NCBI RefSeq assembly: GCF_000720485.1
Contig: NZ_JOAX01000006.1
Span: 186,001-250,000 of the forward strand
Length of the DNA: 64,000 bases
Reading direction: 5' to 3'
Source: Streptomyces ochraceiscleroticus
GTDB taxonomy: Bacteria; Actinomycetota; Actinomycetes; Streptomycetales; Streptomycetaceae
The notes under the pieces were generated by a model. That model saw only the letters and a list, made by a program, of their open reading frames with translations, made no database searches and had not been told where the DNA came from. Shown piece by piece: positions 1 through 6,639 of the stretch (the first letter of the stretch is position 1; the number at the start of each line of letters is the position of its first letter). The position numbers were made by a program, and so were the translations under genes.

Positions 1-430
1 CGGCGGGCCGCGGCCGGTCGAGGTTGGCGGGGCGCAGCCAGCTTCCCTCGCGCAGCTCGCCGAGCCGGAGCGCCGCCATGGCCTGGCGCAGCGCGGTGCG
101 GTCCGCGGCGCTGCGCGGCTCGGCGCCGGCGACCAGCGCGATCTCCCACTCCCCCGACCAGTCGCCGGTACGCGGCGCGCGGCTCTCGTCCTGGCGGGCC
201 TGACGCTCCAGGAGGCGCGCGGTCAGCCCGTACGAGCCGTCGCTCTGCCGCAGGTCACCGGCCGCGACCATCCGCGAGAGGGCGACGCGGACGGTGCCCT
301 CGGCGATCCCGAAGAGCTCGCCGACCCTGACCAGTGCGCGCGCGGGCAGCCGGGGCGGGTGATGACCGAGGAGGGTGCTCAGCACGATGGAGCGCGCGGT
401 GAGCGGCCGCAGGGCGAGGCGTGAATCCAT
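1..430 (-). CDS. PaaX-family transcriptional regulator, 3' end cut by window
   Basis: The leftward frame begins at ATG 430 (Met-Asp-Ser-Arg-Leu) with an AGGA ribosome site 8 bases upstream and runs off the left edge, giving about 143 residues. The N-terminus reads as a winged-helix domain, with a segment like LFGIAEGTVRVALSRMVAAG, a close match to the DNA-binding part of PaaX, the phenylacetyl-CoA-responsive repressor. The following residues enter the PaaX central domain (DWSGEWEIALV). It is divergent from the acyl-CoA dehydrogenase/enoyl-CoA hydratase pair with only 67 bases between start codons, so it probably controls that pair. The effector is unknown; the family responds to aryl- or acyl-CoA thioesters. 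Confidence 0.85.
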   Translation of the reverse strand, partial: MDSRLALRPLTARSIVLSTLLGHHPPRLPARALVRVGELFGIAEGTVRVALSRMVAAGDLRQSDGSYGLTARLLERQARQDESRAPRTGDWSGEWEIALVAGAEPRSAADRTALRQAMAALRLGELREGSWLRPANLDRPRPA

Positions 431-497
431 GACGGTCATCCTGACAGCCACCCTTACACACTTCCATCGCGTGTTCGACAACTGTAATGTCGGCCGT

Positions 498-2156
498 ATG
501 ACCGTCACCCATGAAGTCCTGAATCAGGCGCCGCCGCTCACGGGGTTCAGCGCGGCGGACGACCCGGCCCTGCTGGCGGCGCTGCACCGGGAGGGCGCCG
601 GGTGGGGTGAGCGCGAGGTGCAGGTGCTGGGCGCGCTGGCCGGCTCGGCGGAGGTGCAGGAGCTGGCGCGGATGGCGGAGGAACAGCCGCCGAAGCTGCA
701 CACGCACGACCGGTACGGCCACCGGGTGGACGAGGTGGAGTTCCACCCGGCGTGGCACGAGCTGATGACCGTGGCGGTGGAGCAGGGCCTGCACGCGGCG
801 CCCTGGGCCGAGAACCGCCCCGGCGGCCATCTCGTGCGGGCCGCGAAGTTCTACGTGTGGTCGCAGGCCGAGCCGGGGCACGGCTGCCCCATCTCGATGA
901 CGTACGCGGCGGTTCCGGCGCTGCGGGCCTCGCCCGGGCTGGCCGCTGAGTACGAGCCGCTGCTGGCGGCCCGCACGTACGACTTCGGGCTGCGGCCGCC
1001 GCTGGCCAAGGCCGGACTGATCGCCGGCATGTCGATGACCGAGAAGCAGGGCGGCTCGGACGTGCGGGCCAACACCACGCGGGCCGTGCCGACCGGGGAC
1101 GGGACGTACCGGATCACCGGCCACAAGTGGTTCACCTCCGCGCCGATGAGCGATGTGTTCCTGACGCTGGCGCAGACGGAGGAGGGGCTGACCTGCTTCC
1201 TCCTCCCCCGCGTGCTGCCGGACGGCACCCGCAACCGCTTCCACCTGATGCGGCTGAAGGACAAGCTCGGCAACCGCTCCAACGCCTCCTCCGAGGTCGA
1301 GTACGACGAGGCGGTGGCCTGGCCGGTGGGTGAGCCGGGGCGCGGGGTGCGGACCATCGTGGAGATGGTCAACATGACCCGGCTGGACTGTGTGCTCGGC
1401 TCGGCCGCCGGGATGCGGGCCGGGCTGCGGCAGGCGCTGCATCACACCGCGCACCGGCGGGCGTTCGGGAAGGAGCTGGCCGATCAGCCGCTGATGCGCT
1501 CCGTGCTGGCGGACCTGGCGATCGAGTCGGAGGCGGCGACGACGCTGGGGCTGCGGCTGGCGGCGGCGGTGGACCGGGCGCAGGCGGGTGACGACGCCGA
1601 GGGCGCGCTGCGCCGCCTCGCGCTGGCGGCCGGCAAGTACTGGGTGTGCAAGCGCGGCGCGACGCACGCGGCGGAGGCCCTGGAGTGCCTCGGCGGCAAC
1701 GGTTACGTCGAGGAGTCGGGGATGCCCCGGCTGTACCGGGAGGCCCCGCTGCTCTCCATCTGGGAGGGCTCGGGCAATGTCGCGGCGCTGGACGTGCTGC
1801 GCGCGCTGGGCAGGGAACCGGCCGCGCTGGAGGCGTACTTCGCCGAGGTGGAGACCGCGGCCGGCGCCGACCCGCGGCTGGACGCGGCGGTGGCGCGACT
1901 GAAGGCGATGCTGCCGGAGCTGGCCGATCCGGACCGGGCCCAACTGCTGGCCCGTACGCTCGCGGAGCGGCTGACGCTGGTCCTGCAGGGTGCGCTGCTG
2001 GTCCGGCACAGCGACCCGGCGGTCGCGGACGCCTTCTGCGCCTCGCGGCTGGGCGGCGAGTGGGGCCACGCCTTCGGCACTCTGCCGGCCGGCGCGGACC
2101 TGGGCGGCGTGCTGGCCCGGGCGCGCGTCAAGTCTCCTGCCGAGGTTGCGGGTTGA
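498..2156 (+). CDS. aidB: AidB-like acyl-CoA dehydrogenase
   Basis: A 552-residue flavoprotein of the acyl-CoA dehydrogenase superfamily. It opens HEVLNQAPPLTGF and carries the AidB signatures GMSMTEKQGGSDVRANTT, LKDKLGNRSNASSEVE and SIWEGSGN, in the order and length (about 540-550) expected for AidB and its relatives. E. coli AidB binds DNA and is induced by alkylation; actinobacterial members more often sit with acyl-CoA genes. ATG 498 is chosen because the AidB N-terminus starts there; an earlier in-frame ATG at 375 would overlap the divergent regulator. There is no ribosome site, and TGTAAT at 483-488 could be a -10, so the transcript may be nearly leaderless. Its stop overlaps the next start (TTGA), suggesting coupling to the hydratase and a metabolic role. 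DNA repair versus catabolism cannot be settled from sequence. Confidence 0.88.
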   Translation: MTVTHEVLNQAPPLTGFSAADDPALLAALHREGAGWGEREVQVLGALAGSAEVQELARMAEEQPPKLHTHDRYGHRVDEVEFHPAWHELMTVAVEQGLHAAPWAENRPGGHLVRAAKFYVWSQAEPGHGCPISMTYAAVPALRASPGLAAEYEPLLAARTYDFGLRPPLAKAGLIAGMSMTEKQGGSDVRANTTRAVPTGDGTYRITGHKWFTSAPMSDVFLTLAQTEEGLTCFLLPRVLPDGTRNRFHLMRLKDKLGNRSNASSEVEYDEAVAWPVGEPGRGVRTIVEMVNMTRLDCVLGSAAGMRAGLRQALHHTAHRRAFGKELADQPLMRSVLADLAIESEAATTLGLRLAAAVDRAQAGDDAEGALRRLALAAGKYWVCKRGATHAAEALECLGGNGYVEESGMPRLYREAPLLSIWEGSGNVAALDVLRALGREPAALEAYFAEVETAAGADPRLDAAVARLKAMLPELADPDRAQLLARTLAERLTLVLQGALLVRHSDPAVADAFCASRLGGEWGHAFGTLPAGADLGGVLARARVKSPAEVAG

Positions 2157-2917
2157 GCCCGGTACGGGTCGAGCGGCAGGGTCCGGTGACCACGGTCGTC
2201 CTGTCCCGGCCGGCGGCCCGTAACGCCGTGGACGGAGTGACGGCACGTCAGCTCGCGGCTGCTTTCCGGGAGTTCGAGGCGGACGAGGCGGCGTCGGTGG
2301 CGGTGCTGTGGGGCGAGGGCGGCACGTTCTGCGCGGGTGCCGATCTCAAGGCGATCGGCACCGAGCGCGGCAATCGCGTGGCACCGGACGGCGACGGGCC
2401 GATGGGCCCGACCCGGATGCGGCTGTCCAAGCCGGTGATCGCGGCGGTCAGTGGTTACGCGGTGGCGGGCGGCCTGGAGCTGGCGCTCTGGTGCGATCTG
2501 CGGGTGGCCGAGGAGGACGCGGTCTTCGGGGTGTTCTGCCGCCGCTGGGGCGTGCCGCTGATCGACGGCGGCACGGTCCGGCTGCCGCGGCTGATCGGCG
2601 AGAGCCGGGCGATGGACCTGATCCTCACCGGGCGCCCGGTGTCGGCCGCCGAGGCGCTGGACATCGGGCTCGCCAACCGGGTGGTGCCGAAGGGACGGGC
2701 CCGGGAGGAGGCCGAGCGGCTGGCGGCGGAGCTCGCCCGCTTCCCGCAGGAGTGCCTGCGCGGCGACCGGGCGTCGGTGCGGGAGCAGGCCGGACTGACG
2801 GAGGGGGCGGCGATGGATGCCGAACTCCGTTACGGCCAGGCGTCCTTGGCCCACGCCGCCGAGGGCGCCGCACGCTTCGCGTCGGGCGCGGGGCGGCACG
2901 GCGCGATGGAGGTATGA
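2153..2917 (+). CDS. enoyl-CoA hydratase/isomerase (crotonase family)
   Basis: A 254-residue crotonase-fold protein expected to hydrate or isomerise an acyl-CoA. The oxyanion-hole segment GTFCAGADLKAI and the second motif GYAVAGGLELALWCDLRVA are both present, followed by the RLPRLIGESRAMDLILTGRPVSAAEA stretch typical of the family. The start is TTG 2153, overlapping the upstream stop as TTGA; no ATG or GTG fits before the conserved beta strand (RVERQGPVTTVVLSRP). The catalytic acidic residues found in true hydratases are not obvious: the second-motif region reads WGVPLIDGGTVRLPRLIG, so isomerase or hydrolase activity is possible. It is translationally coupled to the AidB-like gene. Confidence 0.88.
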   Translation: MSPVRVERQGPVTTVVLSRPAARNAVDGVTARQLAAAFREFEADEAASVAVLWGEGGTFCAGADLKAIGTERGNRVAPDGDGPMGPTRMRLSKPVIAAVSGYAVAGGLELALWCDLRVAEEDAVFGVFCRRWGVPLIDGGTVRLPRLIGESRAMDLILTGRPVSAAEALDIGLANRVVPKGRAREEAERLAAELARFPQECLRGDRASVREQAGLTEGAAMDAELRYGQASLAHAAEGAARFASGAGRHGAMEV

Positions 2918-2955
2918 GCGCCGGCGACCCGGGCCGTCCCGCGAGGGAGCGGGGA

Positions 2956-3435
2956 TCAGAAGTCGACGCTGGTGCGATCGTCGACGCGCGCCACGGACTC
3001 CTGGGCGAACTTCTTCTCATAGGCGGAGCGGATTTCCTCGATCTTGCGGCCACTGGGCCCCGCCTGGCCCGTGGGGTAGAACAGGATCAGCTCGTAGGAG
3101 CGCTCACGCTCGATCCTCCCGTTCGCGTCCCGGTACTGGCCTTCCCCCTGCTGGACGGTCAGCCCGTCCGGAAACCGGGGCGTGACGAACTCATTCACAA
3201 AGCCCCGGAACTGCCGGTCGGTGACGGGCGGGCTGCCGTCCGGATGGGCGGTGCCGAAGAAGAGGCTGGTCTCGATGTACGGGCGGCCCGCCGCCAGACC
3301 GCCCGCCGCCGGCCGGTCCGCCGCGGCGGGCGCGGAAGTGAGGGCGGGCGCTGACGCGGTCGCGGCGGCGCCGAGCAGGGCGGTGGACACCGCCAGGACT
3401 GCGAGCCGTACACGGGGCTGGGAGATCGATGCCAA
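2956..3435 (-). CDS. secreted DUF3574 protein
   Basis: A 159-residue protein of unknown function. The first 35 residues form a Sec signal peptide (VRLAVLAVSTALLGAAATASAPA) and the rest matches the DUF3574 pattern: an ETSLFFGTAHPDG beginning, a VTPRFPDGLTVQQGEGQYRD centre and a YELILFYP strand near the end. TTG 3435 is chosen because AAAGG lies 7 bases upstream and it leaves a normal signal peptide; an upstream ATG at 3525 would add 30 uncharacteristic residues. It is convergent with the enoyl-CoA hydratase and divergent from the DUF1990 gene. No enzymatic residues can be assigned. Confidence 0.8.
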   Translation of the reverse strand: MASISQPRVRLAVLAVSTALLGAAATASAPALTSAPAAADRPAAGGLAAGRPYIETSLFFGTAHPDGSPPVTDRQFRGFVNEFVTPRFPDGLTVQQGEGQYRDANGRIERERSYELILFYPTGQAGPSGRKIEEIRSAYEKKFAQESVARVDDRTSVDF

Positions 3436-3603
3436 CGGTCTGCCTTTCGCTGGGATTCGTCCGGGTAACGACCGCCGGCACCGGGGGATGCGGCCGGCTG
3501 CCCACCGAAGATGCCCGACCGCCATGACCGGGCACCAGGGAATGCGGGTACGGCCGGACGCTTCCGGCCAGCCGCCGCAGGACGCGCCGCCACCACCCCT
3601 CGC

Positions 3604-3662
3604 TTGAGCGAGTTCAACTCACGGCGTACGGTCTGCCATGAGCGTCACTTGAACACGTTCAA
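3604..3662. promoter_or_regulatory. pair of TTGAAC-N2-GTTCAA palindromes
   Basis: Two 14-bp inverted repeats lie 45 bases apart ahead of the leader ORF/DUF1990 gene. Site 2 (3649-3662, TTGAACACGTTCAA) is perfect; site 1 (3604-3617, TTGAGCGAGTTCAA) differs at one arm position. Their form is that of a dimeric helix-turn-helix (TetR-like) operator. Site 2 ends 13 bases before the leader ATG, where a bound repressor would block transcription. No regulator gene lies adjacent, so the protein would act from elsewhere. Confidence 0.6.
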
Positions 3663-3675
3663 GGAGGGGGCAGGC

Positions 3676-3735
3676 ATGGACGCGTTGACCCCGCCCCGCC
3701 GCCACCGCACCACCGGCTCGAAGGAGCGCGCATGA
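3676..3735 (+). CDS. 19-residue leader ORF coupled to DUF1990 gene
   Basis: A short frame starting ATG 3676 directly after a strong Shine-Dalgarno run (aaggaggggg). It encodes 19 mostly basic and proline residues (starts MDALTPPRRHR) and its TGA overlaps the DUF1990 ATG as ATGA. A GAAGGAG ribosome site for the downstream gene lies inside its last codons. The arrangement suggests translational coupling or a leader peptide rather than a protein with its own function. It could also be chance that a strong ribosome site precedes an ATG here. Confidence 0.45.
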   Translation: MDALTPPRRHRTTGSKERA

Positions 3736-4238
3736 CCGCCGCACTCAGCTACCCCGAACACGGCGCCACCCAGCACGGCCCGCTCCCCGCCGGGTACCAC
3801 CATCTGCACGTCGAGGTGCCGGTCGGGCGCGGCCGGGCCGTCTTCGAGCGGGCCGGTGAGGCGATCACGGCCTTCCGGATGCACCGGGCGGCCGGCATCC
3901 GCATCCGGGCCGGCGCCGAGGCCGCCGAGCCGGGCGTGCCGGTCGAGAGCGGTCTCGGCGTCGGCCCGCTGCGGATCACCGCGCCGTGCCGGGTGGTGTG
4001 GAGCACGTACGACAGCGACCGCATCGGTTTCGGTTACGGGACGCTGGAAGGGCATCCCGAATGCGGCGAGGAGTCCTTCGTCGCGGAGCTGCGCGCCGAC
4101 GGCTCCGTCTGGTTCACCGTCACCGCCTTCAGCAGAGCGGCGAAGTGGTACACGCGGCTGGCCGGGCCGTTGGTCCCGGTGTTCCAACGGGCGTACGCGC
4201 GACACTGCGGTCGCACGCTGCGCAGGCTCGTGCGGTAA
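3732..4238 (+). CDS. DUF1990 family protein
   Basis: A 168-residue cytosolic protein. Family features visible include GYHHLHVEVPVGRGRAVFERAGEAITAFRMHRAAGI near the N-terminus, a central CRVVWSTYDSDRIGFGYGTLEGHPECGEESF and the terminal FSRAAKWYTRLAGPLVPVFQRAYARHC. The fold is probably SRPBCC-like and the role is not established. ATG 3732 follows GAAGGAG and overlaps the leader ORF stop. The gene probably belongs to a small regulon controlled through the palindromes upstream. Confidence 0.85.
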   Translation: MTAALSYPEHGATQHGPLPAGYHHLHVEVPVGRGRAVFERAGEAITAFRMHRAAGIRIRAGAEAAEPGVPVESGLGVGPLRITAPCRVVWSTYDSDRIGFGYGTLEGHPECGEESFVAELRADGSVWFTVTAFSRAAKWYTRLAGPLVPVFQRAYARHCGRTLRRLVR

Positions 4239-4273
4239 GGGCCTGTGTGTAAACCCCCGAACGTCTACGTCGC

Positions 4274-4295
4274 GTTCATGACATCTTCACCAACT
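4274..4295 (+). promoter_or_regulatory. possible PHO box (PhoP site) before acid phosphatase
   Basis: Two adjacent 11-base units, GTTCATGACAT and CTTCACCAACT, resemble the direct repeat units (G-G/T-TCA-YYY) bound by PhoP in Streptomyces. A weaker third unit (GTCTACGTCGC) precedes them at 4263-4273. They lie 30-50 bases upstream of a secreted phosphatase gene, where phosphate control would make sense. This is pattern matching only. Confidence 0.4.
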
Positions 4296-4324
4296 GACCA
4301 GTAGGTCATGAGACAACTCCTGGC

Positions 4325-5563
4325 ATGTGTGAGCTGATTCCGCCGCAGGCGGACATGACCGAGGACCAGTGGGTGCGGAGCGGCACGGTCCCCGGCGGGG
4401 AGCCGACCACCCCCGCCGCCACGCGCACCGCTCCCGTACTGAACCTGAACCGGCGCACGCTCCTGGGCGGCGCCGTCGCGGGCGCCGCGCTCGCCGTGCT
4501 GCCGTACGGGGCGGCCGCACCGGCCGCGGCGCGGGACCGGGCGGTGGACGGGAAGTACCCCTTCCCCACCGCGCCCAACGGCAACGGAGAGTTCGCCGTA
4601 CTGGTCACCGGGGACGCCGGCACCGGCGAGGAGGGCCAGTTCGCGGTGGCGGCGGCCGCCCGGGACCTGATGGCGAGCGAGCAGATCGGGCTGGCCGTCG
4701 GGCTGGGCGACAACATCTACGAGAACGGGCCCGAGTCGGCGCACGACTCCGAGTTCCAGGACAAGTTCGAGAAGCCGAACACCGGTATCGACGTGCCGTG
4801 GCTGATGGTGCTGGGCAACCACGACTGCTCGGGGCTGATACCGGGCAGCGGCGGCGACCCCGCGCGCGGCGACCGGGAGGTGGCCTACGCGACGACCTCG
4901 AAGCGGTGGTACATGCCGAGCCGCTACTACAGCGTGGCGCTGCCCGCCGGCTCGGGCGCGCACGGCAGCGGCGACCCGCTCGTGGAGTTCTTCGCGCTGG
5001 ACACCACCCCCGTCTCCTCCTACGTCGTACAGACCGATCCCTACTTCCACTGGGACGGGCCGTACATGCGCGAGCAGCGGGCCTGGCTGGACGGCGCGCT
5101 GAAGGAGTCACGGGCGCAGTGGAAGATCGTGCTCGGCCACCACCCGTATCTGAACAACGGCGAGCACGGCAGCGCCGGTTCCTACGACGGCTTCACCGTC
5201 GGCCACTACACCAGCGGCGTCCACCTCAAGGAGCTGTACGAAGAGGTGGTGTGCGGCCGGGCCGACCTGATCCTCTCGGGCCACGACCACACGCTGCAGG
5301 TCCTGGAGCCCTCGGCACGCACCGGCGGCACCCGCCAGGTCGTGTGCGGCGCCGCCTCGAAGACGGGCGACGGCAAGGCCCACTTCGGTCTCCCCGCGGC
5401 GTGGCAGGACTTCGCGAGCCACGGCTTCATGGTGCTGAAAGTGTCTCCGAAGGGCCTGACGATCGACGCGTACACGGTCGACGTGGCCACGCGCACGGCG
5501 AAGCTCGCGCACCGCACGCGGACCGGTACGCCGGTGACCGCGCCGGCCGCCGTCAGCGGCTGA
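4325..5563 (+). CDS. Tat-exported metallophosphoesterase (purple acid phosphatase-like)
   Basis: A 412-residue phosphatase. Residues about 40-65 form a twin-arginine signal (NRRTLLGGAVAGAALAVLP) ending in an Ala-rich cleavage region. The mature part has all calcineurin-like metal motifs in order: GDAG (Asp97), GDN, GNHD, GHHPY and GHDH, with an overall match to tartrate-resistant acid phosphatase type enzymes, so it probably releases phosphate from organic esters outside the cell. ATG 4325 has a weak ribosome site; ATG 4355, ten codons later, is an alternative and also keeps the Tat signal. The PHO-like repeats upstream fit a phosphate-scavenging role. Confidence 0.88.
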   Translation: MCELIPPQADMTEDQWVRSGTVPGGEPTTPAATRTAPVLNLNRRTLLGGAVAGAALAVLPYGAAAPAAARDRAVDGKYPFPTAPNGNGEFAVLVTGDAGTGEEGQFAVAAAARDLMASEQIGLAVGLGDNIYENGPESAHDSEFQDKFEKPNTGIDVPWLMVLGNHDCSGLIPGSGGDPARGDREVAYATTSKRWYMPSRYYSVALPAGSGAHGSGDPLVEFFALDTTPVSSYVVQTDPYFHWDGPYMREQRAWLDGALKESRAQWKIVLGHHPYLNNGEHGSAGSYDGFTVGHYTSGVHLKELYEEVVCGRADLILSGHDHTLQVLEPSARTGGTRQVVCGAASKTGDGKAHFGLPAAWQDFASHGFMVLKVSPKGLTIDAYTVDVATRTAKLAHRTRTGTPVTAPAAVSG

Positions 5564-5581
5564 GCGGGCCGGCGTACGGCG

Positions 5582-6469
5582 TCACCGTACGGGGATCACC
5601 GCCGTCGGGCAGTGCCCGTGCAGCAGTACCGCGTTGGCGACCGAGCCCATCAGGCCGCCGTCGCGCAGCCGGCGGCGGTGCCGGCCGACCACGACCAGGT
5701 CGGCGGCGCGGGACGCGGCGACCAGGCGGCCGGCCACGTCACCCTGCACGAGGACCGGGTCGACGGTCACCTTCGGGTAGTGCCGCTCGACGAAGGGGAG
5801 CAGCCGCTCCTCCTGCTGGACGCCGGCGTGCGCCTCCAGCTCGCCCGACGTGGGGCTGCCGGGCGGCAGGCTCTCGGCGGCGATGAGCATCGGGTACGGG
5901 TTCGGGTACGCGGTGACCACGCGCAGCTCCGCGTCGCGGCGCTCGGCCTCGGCGAAGGCGAAGTCCACCGTCTCGTCGGAGGTCTCCTCCGGGTGCAGCC
6001 CGAGCACGATCCGGCCCTGCCTGCCGGCCCCCGGCTCCGCGCGCCGCTCGTCGGGCACGACCACGACCGGGCAGGCGGCCCGCATGGCGGCGGCCCGGCC
6101 CGCCGAGCCGAGCAGCAGGCTGGTGAAGCCGCCGCGGCCGCGCGAGCCGAGGACCAGCAGCCGGGCCTGGCCGCTCAGCCGGATCAGCGTCGAGGTGGAC
6201 GCGCCGTGCGCGGAGAGGTACCGCGTCTCGGGGGCGTCGGCGCGCTCGGCGAGGTGATTTCTGACGTCCTGCAGCACGGGGTCGGCGGGGTCGGGGACCG
6301 GGTGCGGGTGGGCATCGCCGAGTGCGCGCGGCATGGGGGTGATCGGCCAGACGTGCACCGCGTGCAGCGTGGCCCCGGCGAGCCGGGCCTCGCCGGCCGC
6401 CCAGTCCAGCGCCCGGAGGCTGTTCACCGAGCCATCGACGCCGGCGATGACGGGAAGGGTGCTGTTCAC
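5582..6469 (-). CDS. tandem-domain universal stress protein
   Basis: A 295-residue protein of two UspA domains (about 5-145 and 152-295). Each carries the nucleotide-binding signature: GSRGRGGFTSLLLGSAGRAAAMRAACPVVVVP in the first and a looser GRHRRRLRDGGLMGSVANAVLLHGHCPTAVIPV in the second. The start is GTG 6469 with GAGGAG upstream. It is divergent from the SpoIIE phosphatase, with about 170 bases between. Tandem Usp proteins bind ATP and act in dormancy and stress in actinomycetes; a specific function is not visible. Confidence 0.92.
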   Translation of the reverse strand: MNSTLPVIAGVDGSVNSLRALDWAAGEARLAGATLHAVHVWPITPMPRALGDAHPHPVPDPADPVLQDVRNHLAERADAPETRYLSAHGASTSTLIRLSGQARLLVLGSRGRGGFTSLLLGSAGRAAAMRAACPVVVVPDERRAEPGAGRQGRIVLGLHPEETSDETVDFAFAEAERRDAELRVVTAYPNPYPMLIAAESLPPGSPTSGELEAHAGVQQEERLLPFVERHYPKVTVDPVLVQGDVAGRLVAASRAADLVVVGRHRRRLRDGGLMGSVANAVLLHGHCPTAVIPVR

Positions 6470-6639
6470 GATCTCCTCGATCCGTCGGTGCGGGCACCGC
6501 CTCTCCGGTGCCCTGGTGTCCTGGGGCCCGCGGCGGGCGGTGGTGCCCGTGCGCGCGGGGTGACGGCGCCGCGTACGGTCCGGAACACCCCGCTGTTCTC
6601 AGTACCCATACTCGCCCCATATGACCGTAAGATCCTGAT

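Noticed and set aside
1646..2152. N-terminal extension of the enoyl-CoA hydratase frame
   Set aside because: Open only by codon bias; it is the off-frame reading of the AidB-like gene, and crotonase similarity starts at the TTG.
255..2246. 663-codon leftward frame opposite the AidB-like gene
   Set aside because: Arg/Gln-rich shadow; it would also overlap the PaaX-type regulator gene in another frame.
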